Of a stretch of DNA of 21,811 nt, positions 6,689 to 15,111 are shown in pieces. Within the stretch, counting starts at the first letter, position 1, and every line of letters begins with the position of its first letter. The position numbers and the translations under genes were made by a program. This DNA is from Collinsella sp. (GTDB taxonomy: Bacteria; Actinomycetota; Coriobacteriia; Coriobacteriales; Coriobacteriaceae). The stretch spans positions 1-21,811 of the forward strand of contig JAIIWC010000029.1 in NCBI GenBank assembly GCA_022745215.1. The letters are read 5' to 3'. The notes beneath the pieces were generated by a model. It was not told where the DNA came from. It worked only from the letters and a program-made list of their open reading frames with translations, and searched no databases.

Positions 6689-7519
6689 CTACTCCTGCGG
6701 CATGGCGGGCATGGCCACCGTGGCACCCGGGTCCTCGCCGGCGCCGTCCACGAGCGGCAGGCCGCCCTCATGCGCAGGTCCCGCCGAAACCGTCGCCGCA
6801 CCGCCAAAGACGGCAGCGGAGGCCTCGTGGTTCTCGACAACCGCGCCCTCGGTATCAATCGCTACCTGGGGCTCGTCTTCAAAGTTGGGGACGCCCTGGG
6901 GCTCAGCTGCCGGCTCGGCGGCCGCATCGACAACGGGATCGACATCGTCATCGGCAGGAGCATCGCCCTCAGTCGCATCCTCGGCAACGTCCTCGCCATT
7001 CGCGGCGGCGACGGCCTCATGCGGATCCTTGCCCTCGGCCTCGGCACGCATACCCAAAACCAGGTTGCGCAGGCCCGCGACCGTACCGTCCACGTCGGGG
7101 GCGGGCTGGTCGGCGTGCAGGTAAGCCCAATCCATCATGAAGGTGGCAGACGACAGCGCGCCGATGGCCAGCGCATCGTCGGGACACGAAAGCTCAATCT
7201 CAAAGACGCGCTCGTCATGCTCGCTCACGCGGGTGCGTCCGCACGAGATGTTGCCGGCAAGGCCGGTCTCGTTCATCAGCTCGACCGACACGTGCTCCAG
7301 CAGGTGGCAGAGCTCGGTCTGGCCCATGCAATCCTGGAACTCGCGACCGGAATCGCCCAGGCACAGATGCTTGGCAATCGCCGGCACCAGATAGTACACG
7401 CGCGCCGTGGCCTCGATATCCTCCGAGGTCATGAGCGGCATGCCGGGGTTTACCAGCACATGCGCGCAGATCTTGTCCTCGCTGACGGTGACCTTAAGGA
7501 TGTTGAACAGGCCTGCCAT
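6689..7519 (-). CDS. Cyanophycin synthetase N-domain-like protein with an acidic tail
   Basis: 276 residues, cytoplasmic. The first 155 residues form a compact domain whose centre reads CHLLEHVSVELMNETGLAGN (71-90), then ISCGRTRVSEHDERVFEIEL. The HLxEHVxxEL...AG...GRTR pattern resembles the N-terminal domain of cyanophycin synthetase (CphA1), but the ATP-grasp and Mur-ligase domains of that enzyme are absent. Residues from about 158 to the end are very rich in Ala, Asp and Glu and probably disordered. The gene starts 24 bases after the CorC-like gene and is probably cotranscribed with it. The similarity rests on motif recognition only, and no catalytic role can be assigned; it may be a scaffold or binding protein. 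Confidence 0.6.
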   Translation of the reverse strand: MAGLFNILKVTVSEDKICAHVLVNPGMPLMTSEDIEATARVYYLVPAIAKHLCLGDSGREFQDCMGQTELCHLLEHVSVELMNETGLAGNISCGRTRVSEHDERVFEIELSCPDDALAIGALSSATFMMDWAYLHADQPAPDVDGTVAGLRNLVLGMRAEAEGKDPHEAVAAANGEDVAEDATEGDAPADDDVDPVVDAAAEPAAEPQGVPNFEDEPQVAIDTEGAVVENHEASAAVFGGAATVSAGPAHEGGLPLVDGAGEDPGATVAMPAMPQE

Positions 7520-7543
7520 AACTCTCCCCTACTCGTCCTTGTC

Positions 7544-8917
7544 CTACTCGTCGCCATCGTGCGGATCCGCAGAACCCGCACCCGACGCCGCCGGCTCGTC
7601 CGCCGCGGACTCGGAATCCTTCTTATCGGTTTCGGCCGGAGCGATCACGCGAATGAGCGAGATGCGCTGGCCACGCATCGACTGCACCTTAAACTTGTAC
7701 CCCGCAACCTCAAACACCTCTCCGATGTCGGGCACCGAGTCGCAAAGCTCCAAAATCCAGCCGGCGATGGTCTCATAATCATCGCTTTCCTCGAGCGGCC
7801 ATCCAAGCTCAATCGCATCATCGCACGAAAAACGCCCATCGACGAGCCACTCGCGGCGCGAGAGGCGCGTGAGGTACTTGTTATCGGGGTCGAACTCGTC
7901 CTCGATCTCGCCGACGATCTCCTCGACGATGTCCTCGATGGTGATGATGCCGGCCGTGCCGCCGTACTCGTCCACGACCACCACGATCTGGTCGTGCGAG
8001 GTCTGCATCTCGGACAGCAGCGGCAGGATGTCCTTGGTGTCGGGCACAAAGGTGGCGTCGCGCAAAAAGCCGGCGATGGGCTGGTCGCCCTTACCATCGA
8101 GCGCGGGCTGGATCAGGTCCTTGATGTGCGCGATGCCCGCGACGTTGTCGGGGTCCTCGTGATAGACGGGGATGCGGCTGAAGCCGGTCTGGCGCATGGT
8201 GGACAACACGTCGGCGACCGTCTCGTCGTCCTCGCACATGGTGGTGTCCACGCGCGGCACCATGACCTCGCGGGCAACGGTGTCGCCCAGATCGAAGATC
8301 TCGTGGATCATGCGCTTTTCCTCGTCGAGCAGGTCGTCCTGCTCCGAGACCATGTACTTGATCTCTTCTTCCGAGACGTTCTGACGGTCGTCGGCGCTCT
8401 TGATGCGCAGGATGCGGGCCAGGCCGTCGGAGCAAGCGCCAGTCAGCCACACGAGCGGACGGGCGATCTTTTGGAAAAACGACAACGGTCCCACGACCTG
8501 CTTGGACACGCCCTCGGCATTGGCCAGGCCGATGCGCTTGGGGACGAGCTCGCCGATCACGATGGACACAAAGGCGACGGCGACGGTGATGATGACCGGC
8601 GCCAGGCCGCGTGCGATGGCGGAAAGCGGCGCGATGCCAAAGCTCATGAGCCACGTGGCGAGCGGGTCGGACAGGCTCGTCGAGGCGACGGCGGACGAGG
8701 CGAAGCCCACGAGCGTGATGGCGACCTGGATGGTAGCCAACAGCTGATCGGAGTCGGCGGCGAGCTGGACGGCGCGCTCGGCGCGCTTATCGCCCTCCTC
8801 GGCATCGTGCTCCAGCACGGCGCGCTTAGCCGTGGTGAGAGCCATCTCGGACATGGAGAAGTAGCCGTTGATAAGCGTTAAAACGAGCGTGGTAATAAGG
8901 GAGATGGTTATGTCCAT
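7544..8917 (-). CDS. CNNM/CorC (HlyC/CorC) family transporter, DUF21 + CBS pair + CorC_HlyC domain
   Basis: 457 residues, the usual size for the family. Residues 1 to about 190 are the DUF21 membrane domain, with MDITISLITTLVLTLINGYF followed by FSMSEMALTTAKR, and later IVIGELVPKRIGLANAE, the conserved GExxPK segment. Two CBS domains follow (about 210-335; VMVPRVDTT and FSRIPVYHEDPDNVAG), with VVVDEYGGTAGIITIEDIVE at the end of the second. The C-terminal CorC_HlyC domain (about 350-430) and an acidic tail end the protein. Family members are Mg2+/Na+ antiporters or Co2+/Mg2+ efflux factors, so this is a second possible Mg2+ gene in the window. The only ATG that fits is at 8917; the GGAGG upstream is unusually far away. 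Confidence 0.88.
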   Translation of the reverse strand: MDITISLITTLVLTLINGYFSMSEMALTTAKRAVLEHDAEEGDKRAERAVQLAADSDQLLATIQVAITLVGFASSAVASTSLSDPLATWLMSFGIAPLSAIARGLAPVIITVAVAFVSIVIGELVPKRIGLANAEGVSKQVVGPLSFFQKIARPLVWLTGACSDGLARILRIKSADDRQNVSEEEIKYMVSEQDDLLDEEKRMIHEIFDLGDTVAREVMVPRVDTTMCEDDETVADVLSTMRQTGFSRIPVYHEDPDNVAGIAHIKDLIQPALDGKGDQPIAGFLRDATFVPDTKDILPLLSEMQTSHDQIVVVVDEYGGTAGIITIEDIVEEIVGEIEDEFDPDNKYLTRLSRREWLVDGRFSCDDAIELGWPLEESDDYETIAGWILELCDSVPDIGEVFEVAGYKFKVQSMRGQRISLIRVIAPAETDKKDSESAADEPAASGAGSADPHDGDE

Positions 8918-8937
8918 CGGGAGTTTCTCGAACCTCC
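8918..8937 (-). promoter_or_regulatory. Small hairpin holding the ribosome-binding site of the CorC-like gene
   Basis: On the minus strand GGAGG (8937-8933) lies about 15 bases before the ATG, further than normal. GGAG pairs with CTCC (8923-8920) and TT with AA around a CGAG loop, with one mismatch. The fold could mask the site or shorten its effective distance to the start codon. The stem is short, so this is a weak proposal. Confidence 0.3.
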
Positions 8938-9027
8938 AAGATTCGGGACGTCAGGTTAAAACGTTGATGACGGATAGGGCAATTGCGCCGGCGCCCGAAC
9001 GAGGACGCGGGCGCGCAGGCGTGGTCG

Positions 9028-9711
9028 CTAGATTACGAAGAGGATCACCGCCATGAACTGGAAGATGCTACCGGCGAGCACCCACAGGTGAAACACGCTG
9101 TGCAGATAGCGCACGTTTTTGGCGATATAGAACGGCACGCCCACGGTGTAGCACACGCCGCCGACGGCGAGCAGGGCAAGTGCCACGGGGTTGAGCAGTG
9201 TCACAAGGTCGGGCAGCTTAAAGACGACGAGCCAGCCCATCAGCAGATAGACCAGGCCGCTTACCCAGTGCGGCTGGCGCTCGCGCATAAAGCACTCGAG
9301 GGCAATGCCGATAATGGCGATGGCCCACACGGCAAAGAACAGCGCAGGGCCGCCGTCGTTTGCGAGCGTGATGAGGCAAAACGGGGTATAGCTGCCGGCT
9401 ATGAGCAGGTAGATGCAGCTGTGGTCGATGATGCGAAACACGCGCTTGGCGCGAGCGGGCTGAATCGCGTGATAGAGCGTGGAGGCCAAGTATTCGAGGA
9501 TGATACTGACACCATAGACAATCGCCGCGGCCATGTGGGCCGGGCCTCCGCCGCGCAGGGCAGCGAATACGATCAGGAGCACCAGGCCCGCGATACCCAG
9601 CAGGCAGCCGACACCATGGGTGACGGAGTTCATGATCTCCTCGCCCACCGTGTAGTGTGGAACGGCCGCGGTCTTGGGTCGCGGCTTAGAACTGTCGCTC
9701 GAATCGGACAT
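9028..9711 (-). CDS. Hemolysin III family (PAQR/YqfA-like) membrane protein
   Basis: 227 residues with seven hydrophobic segments after a short Ser-rich cytoplasmic start. The diagnostic metal-site residues of the hemolysin III/PAQR superfamily are present: SxxxH (S77-H81, STLYH), Asp at 96 (IIDHSCIYLLIAGSYTPF) and HxxxH (H204-H208, YLHSVFHLWV). In PAQR proteins these bind zinc within the membrane. The bacterial substrate is unclear, and the name hemolysin is historical. The ATG at 9711 is chosen because GGAGG lies 11 bases upstream. An in-frame TTG at 9729 would lengthen the protein by six residues but has no ribosome site. The gene is divergent from the alpha/beta hydrolase gene. Confidence 0.87.
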   Translation of the reverse strand: MSDSSDSSKPRPKTAAVPHYTVGEEIMNSVTHGVGCLLGIAGLVLLIVFAALRGGGPAHMAAAIVYGVSIILEYLASTLYHAIQPARAKRVFRIIDHSCIYLLIAGSYTPFCLITLANDGGPALFFAVWAIAIIGIALECFMRERQPHWVSGLVYLLMGWLVVFKLPDLVTLLNPVALALLAVGGVCYTVGVPFYIAKNVRYLHSVFHLWVLAGSIFQFMAVILFVI

Positions 9712-9746
9712 GCCGGTTACATCCTCCAATGTAAAGAGTTCTCAAC

Positions 9747-9776
9747 ACTATATCAAAGCGTCTGGGTACATGCGAA
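9747..9776 (-). promoter_or_regulatory. Candidate promoter of the hemolysin III-like gene
   Basis: On the minus strand TTCGCA (9776-9771) and TATAGT (9752-9747) are separated by 18 bases, about 35 bases before the ATG. The -10 is good and the -35 is modest. Confidence 0.45.
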
Positions 9777-9819
9777 ATTTGCACCATACGTGACCCTTTG
9801 TTTACCCATTCTTTGCCTG

Positions 9820-9848
9820 TTGACGCGTCAACGGCGAACATCCATAAT
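9820..9848 (+). promoter_or_regulatory. Candidate promoter of the alpha/beta hydrolase gene, overlapping a palindrome
   Basis: TTGACG (9820-9825) and CATAAT (9843-9848) are separated by exactly 17 bases. The -35 box is the first half of a perfect 12-bp palindrome TTGACGCGTCAA (9820-9831), so a dimeric regulator could block it. A second dyad, ATGTT...AACAT, lies in the leader just before the TAGGAG ribosome site. Confidence 0.55.
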
Positions 9849-9897
9849 GCGCTTGTTTTAAATGTTGATGTATTAACATGTTATAGGAGAATACCGC

Positions 9898-10863
9898 ATG
9901 GCTCAAAACGCACATTCCCATCGAAAGCTCAAGATAGCCGGCATCGTTGCACTGGTGGTTGTCATTGCACTGCTCGGATTTGCCGGCAACTTTCTGTTTG
10001 ACTTCGCGCTGAATCCCCGCGCGCCATACACCATGAAGATGATGCAGGACGGCAAGGACGACAAAGAAAGTGAGCAGCCGGATGCCGAGGGAACCGAGGC
10101 GCGGGCATGGTTTAAAGAGAACCGCGAGAGCAGCAGCCTCACCGCAGATGACGGAACCGAACTTGCCGCTTGGTATTTTGCTGCGTCGGAGAGCACGCAC
10201 GACTACGCCGTCTGCCTGCATGGATATACCAACGAGCCCATCGGTATGGCCCGATACGTCAAGCGATTCCACGACCGCGGCATGAACGTGCTCGCACCTG
10301 CCGCCCGCGCCCACGAGCGCTCCGGCGGTGACTACATTGGCATGGGCTGGCCCGAGCGACTCGATGTCGTCGCGTGGATCGGGCGGATCGTTGCGGCCGA
10401 TCCCAAGGCGCGCATCCTGGTCTTTGGCGAGTCGATGGGCGCGGCGACCGCCATGAACGTAGCGGGGGAATCTCTGCCCGCAAATGTGAAATGCATTATC
10501 GAGGACTGCGGCTATACGAGCGTTTGGGACGAGTTTTCCCTGCAGCTCAAGGATGTATTTGGCCTGCCCAGTTTTCCCTTGCTCGATGTGGCCAACCTGG
10601 TATGCAACGTGCGCGCAGGCTACGACTTTCATAAGGCGAGCAGTGTGGAGCAACTCAAACACGCGACGGTTCCCATGCTGTTTATCCACGGCGACCAGGA
10701 CACCTTTGTGCCGTACGACATGCTCGACCAAAACTACGACGCGTGCGCCAGCAAGGTCAAGCAAAAGCTCACCATCCATGGCGCCACCCACGCCAAGAGT
10801 GCGCAAGTTAACCCCGAGCTCTACTGGAACACGGTCGACGACTTCCTCGACGAGTATTTTTAG
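9898..10863 (+). CDS. Membrane-anchored alpha/beta hydrolase
   Basis: 321 residues. A basic N-terminus and one hydrophobic segment (about 11-36) form a signal anchor, so the catalytic part probably faces outward. The alpha/beta hydrolase core follows: oxyanion-type LHGYTNEP (107-114), nucleophile elbow GESMG (177-181, Ser179), acid HGDQDTFVP (Asp268) and catalytic His298 in GATHAKS. The three triad residues are in order and spaced as in the family (BAAT/YqkD-like hydrolases). The substrate is unknown; esters or acyl groups of the cell envelope are possible. The ATG has TAGGAG 8 bases upstream. A strong hairpin terminator follows at 10909-10947. Confidence 0.87.
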   Translation: MAQNAHSHRKLKIAGIVALVVVIALLGFAGNFLFDFALNPRAPYTMKMMQDGKDDKESEQPDAEGTEARAWFKENRESSSLTADDGTELAAWYFAASESTHDYAVCLHGYTNEPIGMARYVKRFHDRGMNVLAPAARAHERSGGDYIGMGWPERLDVVAWIGRIVAADPKARILVFGESMGAATAMNVAGESLPANVKCIIEDCGYTSVWDEFSLQLKDVFGLPSFPLLDVANLVCNVRAGYDFHKASSVEQLKHATVPMLFIHGDQDTFVPYDMLDQNYDACASKVKQKLTIHGATHAKSAQVNPELYWNTVDDFLDEYF

Positions 10864-10908
10864 GCAAATAGTACGGTTTACTGGTCTATCTGACCCCTAG
10901 CACTTCCG

Positions 10909-10947
10909 AAAATCCGCCCGCGAGCGCTGTGCTCGCGGGCGGATTTT
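10909..10947. terminator. Strong bidirectional terminator
   Basis: A 17-bp perfect stem (10909-10925 with 10931-10947) has a 5-base loop and begins with AAAA and ends with TTTT, so it works on either strand. It separates the convergent hydrolase (ends 10863, plus) and DUF362 gene (ends 10995, minus). Confidence 0.9.
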
Positions 10948-10994
10948 GCTTGAATTAAGCCACGAATGCGCTTGATATGTCCAATAACTAGGTG

Positions 10995-12200
10995 CTATTT
11001 GACCTCGATGAGCTCGTACTTGCTCGTGCCCAGGCCGATCTTCTCGGCATGCGCGATGCACGCGCGCCAGTCGGTGTCGGGATGCGTGATGCAGAAGGGA
11101 TCCTTGGCCTGCTCGCCCTCCAGATGCTCGTGATCATGCTCCATCTTGGCCGCGCTGTCGGTAAGCTCGGTGTTAGGCAGCGGCTCGGATGCCAGGACGG
11201 CATCGGCACAGGCCTGATCGATGGCGACCGGGTCGAAGCTCGCGAACATGCCGATATCGTTGACGATAGGCGTGTCGTTTTCGGGATGGCAGTCGCAGTT
11301 GGGGCTGATATCCATGGCAAGCGAGATGTGGAAGCTCGGGCGGCCGTCGACGACGGCTTTGGTGTACTCGGCGATCTTGTAGTTGAGTACGTCGGCCGCG
11401 GCATCATAGTCGGGCTTGATGCAGTCCTGGTTGCACGCCGCAATGCAGCGTCCGCAGCCCACGCAGCGATCGTGGTCGATGGCAGCCACGTGAACCGTGC
11501 GAGTGCTGCCGTTGGCAAGCTCGCGCTCACGCGTACCGTCAAACGTGATGGCGCTGTGCGCGCATATCTTCTCGCAGGCACGGCAGCCAACGCAGTTGGT
11601 GGTATCGACGCTCGGCTTGCCAGCGGCGTGCTGCTCCATCTTGCCGGCACGGCTACCGCCGCCCATACCCAGGTTCTTCATGGCACCGCCAAAGCCGGCC
11701 TGCTCATGGCCCTTAAAGTGGGTGAGGCTAATCACGATGTCGGCATCCATGAGTGCCTGGCCGATCTTTGCCTCGCGCACGTACTCGCCGCCCTCGACCG
11801 GGACGAGCGCCTCGTCGGTGCCCTTGAGGCCGTCGGCGATGATGATCTGGCAGCCCGTGGCGTACGGGGTAAAGCCGTTCTGGTAGGCGGTGTCGATGTG
11901 CTCGAGCGCATTTTTGCGGCTACCCACATAGAGCGTGTTGCAGTCGGTAAGGAAGGGCTTGCCGCCCAGCTCCTTCACGACGTCCGCGACGGCTCGGGCG
12001 TAGTTGGGGCGCAAAAAGCTCAGGTTGCCCAGCTCACCAAAGTGAATCTTGATGGCGACAAACTTGTTCTCAAAGTCGATCCGCTCGATACCAGCGCGGC
12101 GGATGAGGCGCTTGAGCTTGTCGAGCTGGCTCTCGCGAGCATGCGTGCGCAGGTTGGTGAAGTACACCTTTGCCGGTGCTGCGGGTGCGGTTGCGGTCAT
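10995..12200 (-). CDS. DUF362 protein with two 4Fe-4S ferredoxin clusters
   Basis: 401 residues, soluble. The DUF362 domain flanks a ferredoxin insert: residues 1-195 include VAIKIHFGELGN and SLTHFKGHEQAGFGGAMKNL, which are typical of DUF362. Two 4Fe-4S motifs follow: Cys203/206/209/213 (CVGCRACEKIC) and Cys246/249/252/256 (CVGCGRCIAAC). The C-terminal part (about 285-401) continues DUF362 with PNCDCHPENDTPIVNDIGMFAS and FDPVAIDQACAD. Such proteins are common in anaerobes; the role is presumably redox or electron transfer, but the reaction is not established. The start has AGGGG about 9 bases upstream. The gene stands alone between a terminator and repeat element 2. Confidence 0.88.
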   Translation of the reverse strand: MTATAPAAPAKVYFTNLRTHARESQLDKLKRLIRRAGIERIDFENKFVAIKIHFGELGNLSFLRPNYARAVADVVKELGGKPFLTDCNTLYVGSRKNALEHIDTAYQNGFTPYATGCQIIIADGLKGTDEALVPVEGGEYVREAKIGQALMDADIVISLTHFKGHEQAGFGGAMKNLGMGGGSRAGKMEQHAAGKPSVDTTNCVGCRACEKICAHSAITFDGTRERELANGSTRTVHVAAIDHDRCVGCGRCIAACNQDCIKPDYDAAADVLNYKIAEYTKAVVDGRPSFHISLAMDISPNCDCHPENDTPIVNDIGMFASFDPVAIDQACADAVLASEPLPNTELTDSAAKMEHDHEHLEGEQAKDPFCITHPDTDWRACIAHAEKIGLGTSKYELIEVK

Positions 12201-12242
12201 AGATCTATCCCCTCGGTCTATATGGCGTTACAGACATAGAGG

Positions 12243-12273
12243 ATGGTACCCGTTGAAGTGGGGTTGAAGTCAA
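12243..12273 (-). promoter_or_regulatory. Candidate long-spacer promoter of the DUF362 gene
   Basis: On the minus strand TTGACT (12273-12268) and TACCAT (12248-12243) are separated by 19 bases, the long spacing used by MerR-family activators. The -35 region carries two direct copies of ACTTCAAC. No merR-like gene is in the window. Repeat element 2 begins 7 bases further upstream. Confidence 0.4.
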
Positions 12274-12279
12274 GCACGG

Positions 12280-12440
12280 CCACTCATTGGGGACAGACTT
12301 AAATGACTGAAACCACTCATTGGGGACAGACTTAAATGAGTGCCGCCAGGGACAGTCCCTGCCAGCCCGGCCGGCGAGCCGGCGATCCGACAAAGACTGT
12401 CCCCAACGACTAGTCGTTTAAGAACGTCCCCAATTGCTAC
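12280..12440. repeat. GGGGAC element 2 (tandem repeat plus palindromes)
   Basis: Two direct 27-base copies (12280-12306 and 12313-12339) contain CACTCATTGGGGACAGACTT. They are followed by GGGACAGTCCCTGCCAGCCC (12349-12368), GACTGTCCCC, a perfect 14-bp palindrome AACGACTAGTCGTT (12405-12418) and AAGAACGTCCCCAATTGCTA. The block 12349-12412 closely matches 16018-16073 of element 3, and the right end matches the end of element 1. The element's right end holds the TAG stop codon of the FtsX-type permease gene. Confidence 0.75.
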
Positions 12441-15103
12441 TCCTGCACCTTGAGGGCTTCGGCCAGACTGACGCGCTTGATAGAGCGCGTGTGTAGCAGC
12501 GCCACGACCAGGTAGGTCGCAAAGCCGATGCCGACGCATGCAGCCATGGACCAAGCGGGCACGTAGATCTCGATATTGCCGTTGTAGGCGAGCAGCATCG
12601 AGCGGAAAATCGCGGTCAGCGAGCCAATAATGACCGGCAGGCTCAGCACGAGTGACACCGCCACGCACAGCGTAATCGAGCGGATGTACAGATGCGAGAT
12701 CTCGCTATCGCGATAGCCAAAGACTTTCATGTAGCTGATCGAACGGGCGCTGTGGTCGATCACAGCCTTGGTCAGAAGATACATAAACAGCAGGAAGATA
12801 AACACCGCGAGCCCAATCATCATGCCGATCATTTTGCTCATCATGCCGATGAACTGGTCGCCCACGGCGCGCATGTCGTCGGGCGTGGTGTCGCCGGCAA
12901 AGTAACGCGCGTCGAGGTCGAGCTTCTCGTCGCTCACATAGCCGTTGAAGTAGGCAGCATCGTTGCCGAACAGCTCGTTAAAGTCGTCGATACTCATATA
13001 GACATTCATGTCCGACTTGGAGCCCCAGGCACAGTCCTTACCCGCGTACTCAAGAGAATAATCCCGAGCCTCGTACTTGTCGCTGAGCGTGACCTTCTGG
13101 CCCTCGCTCCAGCCAAACTTATCGAGCAGACCGCCGCCAAAGACGACGCGGCCATCGCCGATGTTGAGGCCCTTCCAGTAGCGCGAATCGGACGAGATGC
13201 CGTAGACAGAAATCGTCTCCTCGCCATTACCGTCGCCACGGTCGTACTGCAGCTGGTAAACGGCATATTTCTCGGCCTGCGCGATTGTGCCCGCGCCGTT
13301 GTCGGTCGTATTGACCGGGTGGATATCGTCGTTGTCAGTGTCGATCTTAGAGGCCTTGTCGATCAGATCGATGGCCTCATCGCGGTTGCAGCCGAGGGCA
13401 TCGGCAAGATCGTCAAGGCGCGCGTAGAGCGCATCCTTCTTGTCCTGGACCTTGGCAAGCGCATCCTGCGCTGCGGTCAGGCTCTCGGCAGACGGAGATG
13501 CGGTCGCGGCATCGGCTGCCGTCTGCGCCGCATCGGCCGCGCCGTCAAGCTCGTCATCGGCATCCTGGGCGGCAGAAAGCAGCGCGCCGTCAACCGACTG
13601 CAAGCGCTCGAGTGCCGACCACTGCTCGCGCTCCTCGGCAGTACCCTCGAGCTCCAGCGGCGCCTTGAGCGTGTACTGATGCTCGGCGACCAGGCTCGTC
13701 TCGAGGTTGTCCGCATAGTGCGTCATCGTGGGCAGGATCGCCAGGCCAAAGAGCAAAAGCAGCGACCCAAACGCGATGCCCACGAAGAGCGTGGCGAAGT
13801 TGCCCAGGTTGCGCAAGAAAACGCGCAGGCGGAAGCGGGAAACAAAGCCCATGCGCTCCGGCAGCTGCAGGCCACGCTTGGTACCCGATTTGCCGCTCGC
13901 CTCGTGGCGAAGGAACTCCAGCGGCGTCTTGCCCATTTTGCGGAGCAGGCCCACCAGCGTGATGAGGATGAGCGCGGCGGCGGGAACCACGGCGCACTTC
14001 ACGAAGATCTCCCAGCTCCAGTACACCTGGAAGGGAGGCAGGCTATACGAACCGTAATAGAGGCCGCGCATGGGCTCGGTAAAGAACGCGACGCCGAGCG
14101 CGGTGCCCAAAAGCGCCGCGAGCACGCCCACGATGGCGGGAAGCGCGAGGTAGTGCAGAACGATCTCGCGGCGGCGATAGCCGCTGGCGAGCAGCGTGCC
14201 GATGATGGCGCTCTCCTCCTCGATGGTGGCGTCGGTGAGCACCACAAAGACAAACGCCATGATCACGATGATGATGTCGAGCAACGTCATCCACATCATG
14301 GAGTCGCCGTCCACGTCGTCGCGCGCATAGCCAATGCCCTGATTGGAATCGGCATCGATCAGATCGTCCACGCGCGCATCGGCATCGGTCAGCGCCTCGA
14401 CCATATCCTGCTCCGCATCGATGCGATCCGCGGTGGGGAGGTCGCGATCGGTAAAGGTAAAGGAGTAGGTGTAGGCAGGCGCGCCGCCGGCGTCCTCAAG
14501 CGCGGCAAAGCCGGCGTCGGTGACCTCGGCCACGCCGTACGTGATGGTGTTCACCGTAAAGTCCGAATTGTCGAGGAACAGCGCCTGGCTATCGGGCTGG
14601 GTCATGATGCCGCAGATGGTGTAGGTGCGGCCCTCAAGCTCGACCTTATCGCCGATGGCGAGGTCGTTGTTGGTGGCGAAGACACGGTCGATTGCCACCT
14701 CATCGTCCGTCTTGGGCTGCCTGCCTTCGCAGTAGGACGCAATATCGACCTTGGTGCGATGCGCGTAGGTGCGCAGGGTGCGCTTAGTGCCGTCGTCGCC
14801 GGACGCCTTTTTGATGATGGCGTCGATAGAGAAGTTCTTGTAGAGCGTAACGCCGCCGACGCCCTCCGCCGCGTCCTCGGCAGCCTTGAGCTGGTCTTTG
14901 GTGGCCTCGAAGGAGGTAGTCACGCGGCCGTCCTCGATCGTATACTCATCGCGCATGTCGTCAATGAGGCAACCGATGGAATGCGCCGCGAGCAAAAAGC
15001 CCGAGGTAAGGGCGATGCTTCCGCACATAAGCAAAAAGATGCCCAGGTACTTGCCGATATTGCGGCGCAGCTCGCGCGGGAGACGTTTTGCGAGAGGTGT
15101 CAT
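12437..15103 (-). CDS. FtsX-type ABC transporter permease (large, with extracellular coiled coil)
   Basis: 888 residues. TM1 (about 18-40) is followed by an external domain (about 42-265), a first FtsX unit (about 268-400; LLDIIIVIMAFVFVVLTDAT, then GTLLASGYRRREIVLHYL), another TM (about 430-455), a second large external domain, and a C-terminal FtsX unit (about 755-888; SYMKVFGYRDSEISHLYI). The second external domain contains an Ala/Asp-rich helical stretch (about 485-580) likely to be a coiled coil. This duplicated FtsX plan is that of large exporter permeases paired with a separate ATPase, involved in lipoprotein/lipid handling or peptide resistance. The ATG at 15103 has AGGCGG just upstream and lies 8 bases after the ATPase stop; an in-frame TTG at 15118 is less likely. 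The stop codon lies within repeat element 2. Confidence 0.87.
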   Translation of the reverse strand: MTPLAKRLPRELRRNIGKYLGIFLLMCGSIALTSGFLLAAHSIGCLIDDMRDEYTIEDGRVTTSFEATKDQLKAAEDAAEGVGGVTLYKNFSIDAIIKKASGDDGTKRTLRTYAHRTKVDIASYCEGRQPKTDDEVAIDRVFATNNDLAIGDKVELEGRTYTICGIMTQPDSQALFLDNSDFTVNTITYGVAEVTDAGFAALEDAGGAPAYTYSFTFTDRDLPTADRIDAEQDMVEALTDADARVDDLIDADSNQGIGYARDDVDGDSMMWMTLLDIIIVIMAFVFVVLTDATIEEESAIIGTLLASGYRRREIVLHYLALPAIVGVLAALLGTALGVAFFTEPMRGLYYGSYSLPPFQVYWSWEIFVKCAVVPAAALILITLVGLLRKMGKTPLEFLRHEASGKSGTKRGLQLPERMGFVSRFRLRVFLRNLGNFATLFVGIAFGSLLLLFGLAILPTMTHYADNLETSLVAEHQYTLKAPLELEGTAEEREQWSALERLQSVDGALLSAAQDADDELDGAADAAQTAADAATASPSAESLTAAQDALAKVQDKKDALYARLDDLADALGCNRDEAIDLIDKASKIDTDNDDIHPVNTTDNGAGTIAQAEKYAVYQLQYDRGDGNGEETISVYGISSDSRYWKGLNIGDGRVVFGGGLLDKFGWSEGQKVTLSDKYEARDYSLEYAGKDCAWGSKSDMNVYMSIDDFNELFGNDAAYFNGYVSDEKLDLDARYFAGDTTPDDMRAVGDQFIGMMSKMIGMMIGLAVFIFLLFMYLLTKAVIDHSARSISYMKVFGYRDSEISHLYIRSITLCVAVSLVLSLPVIIGSLTAIFRSMLLAYNGNIEIYVPAWSMAACVGIGFATYLVVALLHTRSIKRVSLAEALKVQE

Positions 15104-15111
15104 GGCGCCGC

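Noticed and set aside
6410..8881. 823-codon plus-strand open frame
   Set aside because: It runs antisense across parts of three minus-strand genes with recognisable families and has low-complexity composition and no ribosome site.
8983..9861. 292-codon plus-strand open frame
   Set aside because: Antisense to the hemolysin III gene, which shows all conserved metal-site residues on the minus strand.
9802..10806. 334-codon minus-strand open frame
   Set aside because: Antisense to the alpha/beta hydrolase, whose catalytic triad is intact on the plus strand.
12280..12339. CRISPR-like direct repeat
   Set aside because: Only two 27-base copies with a 6-base gap, no spacers of normal length and no cas genes; it belongs to the GGGGAC element family.
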